64,000 nt of DNA from Terribacillus sp. DMT04 (GCF_019056395.1 NZ_CP077639.1:560001-624000), one strand, 5' to 3'; counted from the first letter of the stretch, positions 1-12,201 are shown. Notes: generated by a model not told the origin, from the letters alone. Numbers and translations are program-made.

Positions 1-12
1 CACCTCCTTTCT
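1..12 (+). rRNA. 16S rRNA, 3' end only
   Basis: The window opens with the anti-Shine-Dalgarno tail CACCTCCTTTCT, which ends bacterial 16S rRNA. The rest of the gene lies before the window. An internal transcribed spacer of about 180 nt without a tRNA follows. Confidence 0.85.
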
Positions 13-102
13 AAGGATAATTGGAACTACTACTTCGTAGTAGACAAGTCGTAATTGGTTGTTTGTTCAGTTTTGAGAGATCAATCTCTCTTGTGAACCT
101 TG

Positions 103-119
103 AAAACTAGATAAGAAAC
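103..119 (+). other. left arm of 23S processing stem
   Basis: These 17 bases are a perfect reverse complement of positions 3331-3347, beyond the 3' end of 23S. In Bacillus such arms pair to form the long stem cut by RNase III during 23S maturation. The pairing is seen in the sequence; the processing role is family knowledge. Confidence 0.75.
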
Positions 120-193
120 AACATGCCAGAACATCAAACTTTAAAGCAATGACAATTTTTATTGTCGCGAATTTTTAGCATCATGCGTTTAAT

Positions 194-3119
<2,926 letters not shown>

Positions 3120-3330
3120 AAATGAAAAGCGAAAGAAACCGTTTAGAAACGGAGGAATAAGTGAGAAAGCCCGGAGTGAAGTGATTTTCTTCACGCAGGG
3201 ATTTATCGCTTAAGCCGTAGTTTCTGGTTTCTGTAGCTGGATCTAGCTCAACGCAGCTAGACGTTAGTAAGTCAACGCCAAAGACCAAGCACTCCGGTGC
3301 TTGGCAGCGCATGAGATGTAAAAGCATGAA

Positions 3331-3347
3331 GTTTCTTATCTAGTTTT
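3331..3347 (+). other. right arm of 23S processing stem
   Basis: Perfect 17-nt complement of positions 103-119; together they bracket the 23S gene. It lies in an unusually long 23S-5S spacer of about 310 nt that contains further hairpins. Confidence 0.7.
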
Positions 3348-3368
3348 GAAGGTTTACTTCAAAATAAC

Positions 3369-3398
3369 TTGCTTATTTTTTGAAGGATAAGGTATAAT
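3369..3398 (+). promoter_or_regulatory. sigma-A-like promoter before 5S rRNA
   Basis: TTGCTT, 18 nt, then TATAAT lie about 36 bp before the 5S gene. This could drive 5S and the two tRNAs independently of the upstream rRNA promoters. Inferred from sequence only. Confidence 0.45.
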
Positions 3399-3433
3399 AT
3401 ATCTTGTCGTTAGGAAAGATAAGTGTAGTTAAG

Positions 3434-3549
3434 GTCTGGTGGTAATAGCGAAGAGGTCACACCTGTTCCCATGCCGAACACAGCAGTTAAGCTCTTCAGC
3501 GCCGATGGTAGTTGGGTTCGCCCTGCGAGAGTAGGACGCTGCCAGGCCG
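3434..3549 (+). rRNA. 5S ribosomal RNA
   Basis: About 116 nt with the hallmark Bacillus segments GCGAAGAGGTCACACC, CCGAACACAG and GAGAGTAGGACGCTGCC. The ends pair (GTCTGGTGG with GCTGCCAGGC). It is followed 25 bp later by tRNA-Met. Confidence 0.93.
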
Positions 3550-3573
3550 AAACATTTTCCTTCATATTATTAT

Positions 3574-3648
<75 letters not shown>

Positions 3649-3759
3649 TATTATCTTTTAAAGGGAGTACCTGAAAGGTACAACTGATGGGGTAATTAAA
3701 GAGTATAACCAAGTAATTGGTTAATTTATTTCATTGCACTAATACATAGTAGCAGTATT

Positions 3760-3836
3760 GGTCCGGTAGTTCAGTTGGTTAGAATGCCTGCCTGTCACGC
3801 AGGAGGTCGCGGGTTCGAGTCCCGTCCGGACCGCCA
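3760..3836 (+). tRNA. tRNA-Asp (anticodon GTC)
   Basis: A 77-nt cloverleaf with acceptor GGTCCGG/CCGGACC, anticodon loop CTGTCAC and encoded GCCA end. It is the last stable RNA gene of this rRNA-tRNA cluster. Confidence 0.94.
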
Positions 3837-3850
3837 TACATAAAATGTTC

Positions 3851-3884
3851 AAAAGCTTTAGGAGCAATCCTAAAGCTTTTTTTT
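3851..3884. terminator. bidirectional terminator
   Basis: AAAAGCTTTAGGA and TCCTAAAGCTTTT form a strong stem with a short loop and a T run. It ends the tRNA transcript and, on the other strand, the convergent PP2C-like gene. Confidence 0.85.
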
Positions 3885-4671
3885 ATATGTGTATATCCCA
3901 CCCAATCAAGGTGATACTTTCTGCTGCTCCTGCAGACTGTGCATTCGTGAGCAGTCTATGCAGAAAACGCGGCATACTCTCACTCTTCGTAAAAGCACGC
4001 TGAACCCGAGATGGATTCTTATATGGAGAAACAGGAAAGCGCTGGAGACCGGCTGTAGTTAGCAGGATAGAATTACGTCCTTTAGACAGAGGGATGATGC
4101 CCATGTTATAAGCCGGAACTTCTTGGTCAAATGTATTGTCGGCTCCTATCAAGCCAGATCGATGCTGCTGGTTCATTTGTACAGAGCTTGTGTGCGCTGT
4201 GGAAGGCGGCAAGAGGAAGAGAGCATTGTTTCCTACTGATAACCAATATAAATAGCCTGCTTTGCGCACGCTAATCAAGCAGGAGCTGTTGCCATTCACT
4301 TTGGCTGCTGTGGAACGAAATCGCACACTGTTAAACATGCTCATCAGAAAACTGTCGAATTTTTTCATAGCACTGGAAGTGTCTTCATCAAGCGTTTCAA
4401 TAATTTTGCGCTGTCTTAGCATGAGAGAGTCAGCGATAAACGCAGCACTTTCAACTGTGTGCTGTGCACCCATGATGACAGCAAGTTCCCAATCTGCTCC
4501 TGTTAGGATAAGACAGGCGTTTTCGTTTTTGTGAGCTCCGTGCAGAATGCTACCGCCGAAACGTCCGATCCACATATGCTGGTAACTGCTTATATCAACT
4601 TGGTCCAGGTAGGATTTTATTTCGCCATTCCAATTATAACTATACATTTGTTCTAATGCTTCCATATACAT
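3883..4671 (-). CDS. PP2C-like protein, metal ligands missing
   Basis: A 262-residue soluble protein with faint PP2C-family (PPM serine/threonine phosphatase) layout. HGAHKNENACLI stands where HxxNEDA is expected, a central strand is followed by WLSVGNN where GDSR would be, ILLTTAGL replaces LLxSDGL, and the last strand is ESITLIGWDI instead of DNITVIVV. The aspartates that hold the two metals in active PP2C enzymes are not visible at any of these places. If the family call holds, this is a pseudo-phosphatase or a very divergent member. It is divergent from the tsaE operon with about 140 bp between starts. Family call is inference; no signal peptide or membrane segment is seen. Confidence 0.6.
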   Translation of the reverse strand: MYMEALEQMYSYNWNGEIKSYLDQVDISSYQHMWIGRFGGSILHGAHKNENACLILTGADWELAVIMGAQHTVESAAFIADSLMLRQRKIIETLDEDTSSAMKKFDSFLMSMFNSVRFRSTAAKVNGNSSCLISVRKAGYLYWLSVGNNALFLLPPSTAHTSSVQMNQQHRSGLIGADNTFDQEVPAYNMGIIPLSKGRNSILLTTAGLQRFPVSPYKNPSRVQRAFTKSESMPRFLHRLLTNAQSAGAAESITLIGWDIHI

Positions 4672-4740
4672 GCTCCTTTGTTAGCTGTTAGTATATGTAT
4701 TCTCCATAAAACCAGAAAAGCCTTTTTGTTTCTGGTGCTT

Positions 4741-4768
4741 TTGCTTTTAGGCTATACTTTGCTATGAT
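4741..4768 (+). promoter_or_regulatory. promoter of tsaE-tsaB-rimI-tsaD
   Basis: TTGCTT, 16 nt, TATGAT, about 40 bp before the tsaE start. It is the only good sigma-A match in front of the operon. Confidence 0.45.
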
Positions 4769-4809
4769 GAATAAATGAACAAGAAATGAAAGCGAGTCAG
4801 GTGATGGTA

Positions 4810-5262
4810 ATGACCCATTTTAAAAAGACAGTGCATACAATAGAAGAAACGAATACGTTCGGCCTGCGATTAGCCGAATTACTGCAGCCAGGTGATCTTA
4901 TTACAATGGAAGGAGATCTTGGTGCAGGAAAGACGACACTAACAAAAGCAATTGGTGGTGGGTTGGGTGTTACACGTACAATTAATAGCCCTACCTTTAC
5001 AATTATTAAAGAATACGAGGGCCGTTTGCCTTTGTATCATATGGATGTGTACCGTCTGGAGAATAGTGACGAAGATATAGGTTTTGAGGAGTATTTTTCG
5101 GGACAAGGAGTTACCATTGTCGAGTGGGCGCACTTCATTGAAGACTACTTACCGAAAGATCGACTGGAGCTTACAATCAAACATGACGGTGAGGCAAGGA
5201 CAATTACGCTGCAGCCAGTTGGCGAGCGTTATGAAAAGCTTTGTAAGGAGTTAACAAAATGA
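4810..5262 (+). CDS. tsaE: tRNA t6A modification ATPase TsaE
   Basis: TsaE is the P-loop ATPase that recycles the TsaB-TsaD complex during synthesis of N6-threonylcarbamoyladenosine at A37 of ANN-decoding tRNAs. The Walker A GDLGAGKTT is near residue 35. TINSPTFTI and the VEWAH stretch are typical of the family. I chose the ATG at 4810 because AGGTGAT lies just before it; an in-frame ATG at 4786 is possible and would give 158 residues. The stop overlaps the tsaB start by 4 bases, so translation is probably coupled. B. subtilis YdiB is the counterpart. Confidence 0.93.
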   Translation: MTHFKKTVHTIEETNTFGLRLAELLQPGDLITMEGDLGAGKTTLTKAIGGGLGVTRTINSPTFTIIKEYEGRLPLYHMDVYRLENSDEDIGFEEYFSGQGVTIVEWAHFIEDYLPKDRLELTIKHDGEARTITLQPVGERYEKLCKELTK

Positions 5263-5957
5263 CTATATTAGCCATGGATACATCCAATCAGCTGCTAGGT
5301 GTAGCAATTGTTAAGGATGGCGTTACATTAGGTGAGCATGTCATGCATGGTCACCGCGATCACTCTGTTCGTTTGCTGCCTGCGATTGAACAGCTGATGA
5401 AAGAAACAAAAACGGCTCCAGAGGATTTGGATCGAATTGTAGTAGGGCAGGGGCCAGGTTCGTATACTGGCGTAAGGATCAGTATGGCAACTGCCAAAAC
5501 AATGGCGTGGGCACTAAATATTGATGTTATTGGTGTTTCGAGTTTAGAGGCACTTGCTTACCAAGGACAGTTGTTCTCCGGGTATGTGTGTCCGTTCTTT
5601 GATGCGCGCAGAGGGCAAGTGTATACAGCCTTATATGCCAGCAGTCCTGTTAAATTTGAACAAGTAGAGGGAGCAGTTAATCCGTTGTTTACAGAGTGGC
5701 TGGAACAGTTGCGAGATAAGGAAGAGAAGGTGTTATTCTTGAGCCCGGATATCGAAACTTACCGAGATATCATCACGGAAACACTTGGTGATCAAGCGGT
5801 TATACCGGAGAATAGCATGCATTATGCACGTCCGTCTGTCCTTGCTCAAATAGGAGCTGTTAGACAAGCGGATAATCTTCATCAGATTGTACCGGATTAT
5901 GTTCGTTTAACGGAGGCGGAATCCAATTGGCTCAAACAACAGGAGCGGCAAAAGTGA
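5259..5957 (+). CDS. tsaB: tRNA t6A modification protein TsaB
   Basis: TsaB is the inactive ASKHA-fold partner of TsaD, forming the heterodimer that transfers the threonylcarbamoyl group to tRNA. The 232-residue protein begins MTILAMDTSNQLLGVA and carries GQGPGSYTGVRIS, the family signature, near residue 65. TsaB lacks the His pair used by TsaD to bind metal, as seen here. It overlaps tsaE by 4 bases and rimI by 31 bases. B. subtilis YdiC is the counterpart. Confidence 0.94.
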   Translation: MTILAMDTSNQLLGVAIVKDGVTLGEHVMHGHRDHSVRLLPAIEQLMKETKTAPEDLDRIVVGQGPGSYTGVRISMATAKTMAWALNIDVIGVSSLEALAYQGQLFSGYVCPFFDARRGQVYTALYASSPVKFEQVEGAVNPLFTEWLEQLRDKEEKVLFLSPDIETYRDIITETLGDQAVIPENSMHYARPSVLAQIGAVRQADNLHQIVPDYVRLTEAESNWLKQQERQK

Positions 5958-6403
5958 GTGCGCAGCCAATCGTTCGTCAAATGCAATTAGCAGACATTCC
6001 GGCTGCCTACACCATAGAGACAGCATCTTTTGCAACGCCGTGGACAATTGATATTTTTGAACGTGAAATTACAGAAAATACGTTTGCCAGTTATTTTGTC
6101 ATTGAGAAAGAGGGCGTTATTGCTGGTTACTGCGGCATGTGGCTTGTTATTGATGAAGCACAGATCACGAATATAGCTATTTTGCCAAGTTACCGTGGAA
6201 AGAAACTGGGAGAAAAACTATTTGCTCATGTCATGGAGCAAGCTATTCTCGCTGGAGCATATCGTTTATCATTGGAAGTACGCGTATCTAATCTGCCAGC
6301 GCAGCATCTATATCGCAAGTTTGGTTTAGTGCCTGGCGGGATACGAAAAAACTATTATACAGACAATCAAGAAGATGCGATTGTAATGTGGGTGAACTTA
6401 TGA
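5927..6403 (+). CDS. rimI: ribosomal protein bS18-alanine N-acetyltransferase
   Basis: A 158-residue GNAT acetyltransferase. [17 protein letters not shown] opens the fold. The acetyl-CoA loop is seen as [19 protein letters not shown] (the R-x-x-G-x-G/K turn), and [18 protein letters not shown] is the RimI signature near residue 120. RimI acetylates the N terminus of bS18 in E. coli; the Bacillus target is less certain. Start is TTG with GGAGGCGG seven bases upstream, inside the 3' end of tsaB. It ends in an ATGA overlap with tsaD. B. subtilis YdiD is the counterpart. Confidence 0.92.
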   Translation: MAQTTGAAKVSAQPIVRQMQLADIPAAYTIETASFATPWTIDIFEREITENTFASYFVIEKEGVIAGYCGMWLVIDEAQITNIAILPSYRGKKLGEKLFAHVMEQAILAGAYRLSLEVRVSNLPAQHLYRKFGLVPGGIRKNYYTDNQEDAIVMWVNL

Positions 6404-7407
6404 AAACATCAGAACTTATATTAGCAATAGAAACAAGCTGTGATGAAACTGCAGCTGCTGTTATCGAGGGCGGCACCGTGATTCGGTCCAATGTTGTGGC
6501 CTCCCAAATTGAGAGTCACAAGCGATTTGGCGGTGTTGTGCCGGAGATTGCTTCCCGGCATCATGTGGAGCAGATCACAATTGTCATAGAAGAGGCACTT
6601 CAGCAAGCAGGTGTTGAGAAGAATGATTTGGATGCCGTAGCAGTAACGCAGGGGCCAGGTTTAATTGGTGCACTACTCGTCGGAGTAAATGCTGCTAAAG
6701 CATTGGCCTTTTCCATCGGTAAGCCGCTGATTGGGGTACATCATATCGCCGGTCATATTTACGCAAACCGTCTGGAGCAGGAATTTGCATTCCCGCTGCT
6801 AGCATTAGTTGTTTCAGGTGGACATACAGAGCTGGTTCTTATGAAAGAGCATGGCAGCTTTGAAGTGATCGGAGAAACACGTGATGATGCAGCAGGAGAA
6901 GCGTATGATAAAGTAGCCAGAACGTTACAGCTGCCTTATCCAGGCGGCCCACGCATTGATAAGCTGGCAGCAGAAGGCGAGCAGTCTATTGATTTCCCTC
7001 GCGCATGGCTAGAGCCGGAGAGTTACGATTTTAGCTTCTCTGGTCTTAAGTCGGCGGTAATTAATACACTTCACAATGCGAAGCAAAAAGGAGAAACGTA
7101 TCCTCCTGCTGACGTTGCGGCAAGCTTCCAAGCAAGTGTTGTAGAAGTACTCGTTGGGAAGACACTCCGAGCAGCCGAGCAATATGGTGCCAAACAAGTG
7201 ATCGTAGCTGGGGGCGTTGCAGCGAACAGCGGACTAAGAGCGGCATTGGAGCAAGCATTTGCGGACAAGCAAGCAGATCTTTTAATTCCGCCGCTTGCAC
7301 TTTGCACCGATAATGCTGCAATGATTGGGGCAGCTGCATCTATATCTTATCAACAAGGCAAATTCGCTGATTTGGCGATGAACGCGAGAGCATCTATGCC
7401 ACTATAA
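6400..7407 (+). CDS. tsaD: tRNA t6A threonylcarbamoyltransferase TsaD
   Basis: TsaD transfers threonylcarbamoyl from its AMP adduct to A37 of tRNA. The metal-binding motif HHIAGH and the nucleotide-binding segments [19 protein letters not shown] and [12 protein letters not shown] are all present. I chose the ATG at 6400, which forms an ATGA overlap with the rimI stop; an ATG four codons earlier would add MGEL. The 335-residue length is normal. It is the last gene of the operon, followed by a terminator. B. subtilis Gcp/YdiE is the counterpart. Confidence 0.95.
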   Translation: MKTSELILAIETSCDETAAAVIEGGTVIRSNVVASQIESHKRFGGVVPEIASRHHVEQITIVIEEALQQAGVEKNDLDAVAVTQGPGLIGALLVGVNAAKALAFSIGKPLIGVHHIAGHIYANRLEQEFAFPLLALVVSGGHTELVLMKEHGSFEVIGETRDDAAGEAYDKVARTLQLPYPGGPRIDKLAAEGEQSIDFPRAWLEPESYDFSFSGLKSAVINTLHNAKQKGETYPPADVAASFQASVVEVLVGKTLRAAEQYGAKQVIVAGGVAANSGLRAALEQAFADKQADLLIPPLALCTDNAAMIGAAASISYQQGKFADLAMNARASMPL

Positions 7408-7409
7408 GA

Positions 7410-7447
7410 AAAAGCATTGTTTCCGACTAGGAAACAATGCTTTTTTT
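7410..7447 (+). terminator. terminator after tsaD
   Basis: AAAGCATTGTTTCC and GGAAACAATGCTTT form a 14-bp stem followed by a T run. Confidence 0.9.
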
Positions 7448-7603
7448 GTGCACAGCACAGGCTTCCGCTTGTGCATAACTTTTTAAAACCCGCTATTAGT
7501 ACCAGGTACAGAAGTGGATAAAATCACATCAAAATAATGTGGACTTTGTGGATAATGTGTACAACTTTGTGTATATCCTATGAAATCAACAATGAAAGCG
7601 TAT

Positions 7604-9556
7604 TTACTCCTGTGCATAACTTTCATTTTCTTCGATGAGTGTTTCCCACTCTTCCATAACTTCCAGCAGTGCAGCTTGGAGCTGTTCATTACGTTCTGTA
7701 ATTTCCTGCGCCTTCTGATAATCTTGGAAAACTTCCGGATCAGTGAGCAATGTTTCGTTACCTTCAATCTCTGTCTCCAACTCAGCGATTTTTTCTTCCA
7801 GCTCCGCAATACGTCGTTCTCTTTTCCGAATTTCCCGTTTCATTGCTTTATCTTGATGATAATTCGATTTATTTTCTTGCTTAACAGGCTGCTTTGTTTC
7901 GGCTGCTAATGCTTCTAGATCGGCAATTTCTTGCTGTTCTTGCTTCTTCTCTATAAAGTAATCATAGTTCCCTAAATAAGTTACAAGCTGCTTGTTCGTC
8001 ATTTCCAGCACTTGTGTGGCAATTTTGTTCATAAAGTAACGGTCATGAGAGACGAATAGAATCGTACCAGGATAATCTGCTAATGCGCCTTCCAGCACTT
8101 CTTTACTATCTAAGTCTAAGTGGTTGGTCGGTTCATCCATGATTAAAAGGTTGGACTTCTGCATCATCAGCTTCGCTAACGCAAGTCGGGCTTTCTCTCC
8201 GCCGCTCAGTGTGTTGACTACTTTAAGTACATCATCACCTGTGAATAGGAAGTTTCCGAGGATAGTGCGTATATCCTTCTCATCCATTAGCGGGTATTCA
8301 TCCCATAGCTCAGCAAGTACCGATTTGGAAGAATGCAGTTCTGTTTGTTCCTGATCGTAGTAGCCAATGCTAACGCCTGCGCCTAGCTCTACATGACCAG
8401 TTTTTGCAGGAAGCTTTCCAATGATCGTTTTAAGCAGCGTTGTTTTCCCAGTTCCGTTAGGTCCAGTAAGTGCAATACGGTCCTGGCGATTCATTTGGAA
8501 GCTGACATCTTTAAATACAGGAGATGTACTTTCCGGGTACTGATACGCTAATTCTTTTACCTTTAGCACGTCATTGCCGCTGCGGCGATCAATATCAAAA
8601 GTCAGCTTTGCTGAAGACGCATCATGAAGCGGACGCTCTATTCGATCCATTTTCTCTAATTGTTTTCGTCTGCTCTGTGCGCGTTTTGTCGTGGTTGCCC
8701 GCGCGATGTTCTTTTGAACGAATTCTTCCATTTTCTTTATTTCAGACTGCTGCTTTTCAAATTGCTTCATTTCTTTTTCGTAATTTGCCGCTTTTTGGTC
8801 TAGATAATTGCTGTAATTGCCTTTATATCGCACAGAGTGATTATGAGCAATCTCGATAACAGTATTCACGGTCTTGTCGAGGAAATATCGATCGTGGGAT
8901 ACGACGACAACAGCACCTTGATAGCTGCTTAAATAGCCCTCAAGCCAGTCCAATGTTGAGATATCTAAATGGTTGGTCGGCTCATCTAGTATTAATACAT
9001 CAGGTTTCTGAAGCAGCAGCTTTCCTAACGCAAGCCGTGTTTTTTGACCGCCGCTTAATGAACCGATTGGTGTGGACAAGTCTTTATCGCCAAACCGCAG
9101 GCCGTTTAATACAGAACGAATGTCAGCTTCGTACTGATAACCGCCGTTTAAGCGAAACGCTTGCTGCTTTGTATCATAGTTCGTAAGGAGCTGCTGATAA
9201 GCTGCTTCGTCGGCAATTAAATCAGAATCACCCATTTTTGTTTCCAGGCGGCGCAATTCCTGCTCTTGCTGGATAAGGTCAGCAAATACTGTTTTCATTT
9301 CTTCCAGTATACTTTTATCTGATTCTAAGCCTGTGTGTTGTTCTAAGTAGCCGAGTGTGGCTTCCTTGGCGAGGAAGACGTTTCCCTCATCGTATGTCAA
9401 TTCACCTGCTAGAATCTTCAGGAGGGTTGATTTGCCGGCACCGTTGCGTCCGACAATAGCTAAACGATCCTGTGTTTGTACTTCTAGCTTTATATTGGAT
9501 AAAATGACATCTGCGCCAAATAGTTTCGTTATATTATTCGCTTGCAATAAAATCAT
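7604..9556 (-). CDS. ABC-F family ATPase (YdiF type)
   Basis: A 650-residue soluble protein with two ABC ATPase domains and no membrane segments, as in ABC-F translation factors. Walker A motifs are GRNGAGKST (near 40) and GPNGTGKTT (near 365). Signatures LSGGQKTRLALGKLLL and LSGGEKARLALAKLMM are each followed by DEPTNHLD. The linker between domains is charged, and the last 110 residues form a coiled coil rich in Glu and Lys. Such proteins act on the ribosomal E site; some give antibiotic resistance, but the resistance subfamily cannot be assigned here. Start is ATG at 9556 because GAGGTGA precedes it; a GTG three codons earlier has no site. Same gene order as B. subtilis ydiF. Confidence 0.9.
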   Translation of the reverse strand: MILLQANNITKLFGADVILSNIKLEVQTQDRLAIVGRNGAGKSTLLKILAGELTYDEGNVFLAKEATLGYLEQHTGLESDKSILEEMKTVFADLIQQEQELRRLETKMGDSDLIADEAAYQQLLTNYDTKQQAFRLNGGYQYEADIRSVLNGLRFGDKDLSTPIGSLSGGQKTRLALGKLLLQKPDVLILDEPTNHLDISTLDWLEGYLSSYQGAVVVVSHDRYFLDKTVNTVIEIAHNHSVRYKGNYSNYLDQKAANYEKEMKQFEKQQSEIKKMEEFVQKNIARATTTKRAQSRRKQLEKMDRIERPLHDASSAKLTFDIDRRSGNDVLKVKELAYQYPESTSPVFKDVSFQMNRQDRIALTGPNGTGKTTLLKTIIGKLPAKTGHVELGAGVSIGYYDQEQTELHSSKSVLAELWDEYPLMDEKDIRTILGNFLFTGDDVLKVVNTLSGGEKARLALAKLMMQKSNLLIMDEPTNHLDLDSKEVLEGALADYPGTILFVSHDRYFMNKIATQVLEMTNKQLVTYLGNYDYFIEKKQEQQEIADLEALAAETKQPVKQENKSNYHQDKAMKREIRKRERRIAELEEKIAELETEIEGNETLLTDPEVFQDYQKAQEITERNEQLQAALLEVMEEWETLIEENESYAQE

Positions 9557-9779
9557 TTCGTTCACCTCATACTATCAGTGTATCCTATGTGTCAAAACAG
9601 TAGCAAGCGCGGAATTCTCACGTTTTTTTGCTTGCTGGAAGATGGACATTGTAACGTGATTTGTTAAAATGAAACTAGATACCCCGCACATGCTTCTTTG
9701 TGAATCTGTACAAGACTTTCCCATTCATATCTGATAGAATAAGGTGTTATTATTAATTGTACTTGTGAAAGTATCATAT

Positions 9780-10004
9780 CGTAACAATTCAAGGACGAAG
9801 CCGCAGGCCGCATCTGTTGGTTCTTTACAGATGCCGGAATGGAACCTGTTTGCAGCCATTATTCCGCGTAACGAAGCGGTATATGGGAGGTCTTATATAC
9901 AGAAGGTAACAGAACATCTAATGTTCTAGAACGAGAAGCCTTTAGACCCAACTGCATAGCTGCACGAAGTTCACTTCTGGGAGCTGCAAGCTTTAGGAGG
10001 ATAT
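9780..10004 (+). other. structured leader upstream of rex
   Basis: The 448 bp between the ABC-F start and rex hold no convincing gene, but the last 225 bp are rich in hairpins: 9810-9834 (GCATCTGT/ACAGATGC), 9879-9900 (GTATAT/ATATAC), 9911-9927 (AGAACAT-CTA-ATGTTCT, perfect) and an imperfect stem at about 9953-9990 just before the ribosome binding site. No T-box GGTGG motif or other riboswitch core that I know is seen. Likely the 5' untranslated region of rex; regulatory role is inference. Confidence 0.4.
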
Positions 10005-10637
10005 ATGAGTATGTATATGGATCAAAATAAAATACCGAAGGCGACGGCAAAGCGACTGCCGCTTTATTACCGATTTCTCAACAGCCTGCATCTGCAAGGC
10101 AAAACGCGTGTTTCTTCTAAAGAACTTAGCGAATCGGTGAAAGTCGACTCCGCAACAATTCGCCGTGACTTCTCTTATTTCGGAGCACTTGGTAAAAAGG
10201 GCTACGGCTATAATGTAGAGTATTTGCTGAAGTTTTTCCGAAAAACATTAGATCAAGATGAGATTACGAAAGTGGCACTCATTGGAGTAGGTAACCTTGG
10301 TACTGCATTTCTGCATTACAACTTTATTAAAAATAATAATACAAAGATAGAAATGGCTTTCGACACCGACCCTGGAAAAGTGGATCATAATATCGGCGGC
10401 GTACCCGTTTATCATATTGATGACTTAGAGGATTATATAGGGAATGTGAGTGCCGCAATACTAACAGTGCCAGCAATCGCTGCACAGCCTATTACGGATC
10501 GCTTGGTGGATTGCGGTATTGCTGGAATTCTGAATTTCACGCCAGCGCGTATTGCCGTACCTGATAATATCCGCGTACATCATATTGATCTCGCAATTGA
10601 ATTACAATCGCTGGTTTATTTTCTTAAACATTATTAA
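10005..10637 (+). CDS. rex: redox-sensing transcriptional repressor Rex
   Basis: Rex senses the NADH/NAD+ ratio and represses fermentation and respiration genes when NADH is low. The N-terminal winged helix (about residues 10-80) includes [26 protein letters not shown], split here only for description. The Rossmann domain carries [11 protein letters not shown] near residue 92, and the C-terminal swapped helix ends [15 protein letters not shown]. Length 210 is normal. AGGAGG precedes the ATG. Its likely operators in this window are two boxes before ldh (21537-21585) and one before a doxX gene (38247-38264). B. subtilis YdiH is the counterpart. Confidence 0.96.
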   Translation: MSMYMDQNKIPKATAKRLPLYYRFLNSLHLQGKTRVSSKELSESVKVDSATIRRDFSYFGALGKKGYGYNVEYLLKFFRKTLDQDEITKVALIGVGNLGTAFLHYNFIKNNNTKIEMAFDTDPGKVDHNIGGVPVYHIDDLEDYIGNVSAAILTVPAIAAQPITDRLVDCGIAGILNFTPARIAVPDNIRVHHIDLAIELQSLVYFLKHY

Positions 10638-10639
10638 TG

Positions 10640-10667
10640 TAACACCTCTCCTGCAGAGGTGTTTTTT
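10640..10667 (+). terminator. terminator after rex
   Basis: ACACCTCTC and GAGAGGTGT-like arms (AACACCTCT...AGAGGTGTT) followed by six T. Rex is probably monocistronic. Confidence 0.85.
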
Positions 10668-10729
10668 CTTACTTACATGTGAAAGCTATAGCAACGCGGG
10701 CGGAAGCAGAGGAAGAAAGGAAGGACAAC

Positions 10730-11458
10730 ATGGAGAAACAGCAAGCAGCTATATACTTAGATAGTGTAACTTACCATGCAGGTGAAAAAGAAATTTTGCA
10801 TGCTATTACAGGAACATTTGCTAAAGGAAAAATTACGAGCGTTATCGGTCCATCTGGTGCTGGAAAGACTACTTTGTTTCGTTTGTGTAATGGATTGCAG
10901 TCGCCGGATAGCGGAGATATTCTGATAGATGGGAAAGATATCTTGTCTTATGATCCAATCAGTTTACGCCGCCATGTTGGTATTGTTCTGCAGCAAGCAA
11001 CGATGCTCGAGGGCAGTGTGAGGGAAAACTTGGCGTTGCCGCTGCGACTTGCTGGTGAAGAGCTGTCAGAAGCGAAAGCAGCACGAATTGTGCAAGAAGT
11101 AGGTCTGGATACAGATATATTAGACCGGGACAGTAAAAGCTTATCAGGCGGACAGCAACAAAAGGTATCGATCGCCAGGACATTATTAAATCGCCCTCAA
11201 ATTCTGCTGCTCGATGAGATCACATCTTCCTTAGACCGGGTATCTAAGCAGGATATTGAAAAACTGATTCTCCAAATTAACAGGGAATATGGAACTACGG
11301 TCATATGGATTACACATAACCTAGAGCAAGCAAAAGCAGTCGCAGATCAGGTGTGGGTGATGATGAGCGGAGAAGTAATAGAGGCAGGAACAGCTGACCT
11401 GCTTGATCATCCGGAGAAAGAAGCAGTGAAACAGTTTGTAAAGGAGGGAGAAGCATGA
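10730..11458 (+). CDS. fetA: ABC transporter ATP-binding protein, FetA-like
   Basis: A 242-residue ABC ATPase with Walker A GPSGAGKTT (near 40), Q-loop VLQQATMLEGSV, signature LSGGQQQKVSIARTLL and Walker B ILLLDEITSSLD, then the switch His in ITHN. It overlaps by ATGA with a UPF0014 permease, the pair known in E. coli as FetAB, implicated in iron export and oxidative stress resistance. Substrate here is inferred from family only. Start ATG at 10730 is supported by AAAGGAAGG upstream. Confidence 0.85.
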   Translation: MEKQQAAIYLDSVTYHAGEKEILHAITGTFAKGKITSVIGPSGAGKTTLFRLCNGLQSPDSGDILIDGKDILSYDPISLRRHVGIVLQQATMLEGSVRENLALPLRLAGEELSEAKAARIVQEVGLDTDILDRDSKSLSGGQQQKVSIARTLLNRPQILLLDEITSSLDRVSKQDIEKLILQINREYGTTVIWITHNLEQAKAVADQVWVMMSGEVIEAGTADLLDHPEKEAVKQFVKEGEA

Positions 11459-12201
11459 GTTTCCTTGCTTTATTGCTCACACTTATATTTGTACTCATTC
11501 CGCTAATTTTATCGAAAACATTACGTCTTGGGCTAGAAAAAGATACACTCATCGCGACTGTTCGTTCCATTATTCAGCTGTTTGCAGTCGGCTATGTATT
11601 GCAGTTCATCTTCGAATCCGAAAATATGCTTTATATTTTCTTGATGGTGATGTTAATGATTGGCGCAGCAACACAAAATGCGAGGAAAAAAGGGAAAAGC
11701 ATTAAGGGAATTACATGGAAATTAATCTTTACATTTGTCGTTATTGAAGTGCTGACGCAAGGAATCTTGTTAAGTCTTCAGATAACACCGCCAACAGCAC
11801 AGTATATTATCCCGCTCAGCGGAATGGTGATTGGTAATTCCATGGTGCTTGGTATATTGTTTCTGAACCGATTTACATCTGAAGTAGCATCCCGCAGAGA
11901 GGAAACAGAGCTTATCCTTTCTTTAGGCGGAACCCCAAAGCAGGCAATCCAGAAATCGCTGCTTGCTTCCATTAAAGCAAGTACCATCCCAACCATTGAA
12001 AGCCAGAAAACAATTGGGTTAGTACAGCTGCCAGGAATGATGAGCGGGCAGATTATCGCAGGAGCAGACCCGCTTCAAGCAGTTATGTTCCAGCTGCTGA
12101 TCTTATTCCTGCTGCTGACGACAGCTATTGTTACGAGTATCATGCTCGGATTCTTATCTTATCCGACGAAGTTTACGGAGCGGATGCAGATGATCGAGTA
12201 A
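11455..12201 (+). CDS. fetB: UPF0014 / FetB family ABC permease
   Basis: A 248-residue protein with about seven hydrophobic segments. Family signature stretches seen are TVRSIIQLFAVGYVLQ, PLSGMVIGNSMVLGILFLNR and IGLVQLPGMMSGQIIAGADP. The last matches the cytoplasmic loop that contacts the ATPase. It partners the preceding ATPase (4-base overlap). FetB of E. coli is tied to iron efflux; a metal substrate is likely but not shown. Confidence 0.85.
   Translation: MSFLALLLTLIFVLIPLILSKTLRLGLEKDTLIATVRSIIQLFAVGYVLQFIFESENMLYIFLMVMLMIGAATQNARKKGKSIKGITWKLIFTFVVIEVLTQGILLSLQITPPTAQYIIPLSGMVIGNSMVLGILFLNRFTSEVASRREETELILSLGGTPKQAIQKSLLASIKASTIPTIESQKTIGLVQLPGMMSGQIIAGADPLQAVMFQLLILFLLLTTAIVTSIMLGFLSYPTKFTERMQMIE

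Noticed and set aside
9740-9930. A 61-codon frame upstream of rex
   Set aside because: No ribosome site or family; the stretch is better explained as a structured untranslated leader.
9780-10004. T-box or known riboswitch before rex
   Set aside because: The T-box GGTGG-type core, anticodon-loop layout and other riboswitch cores I know are absent.
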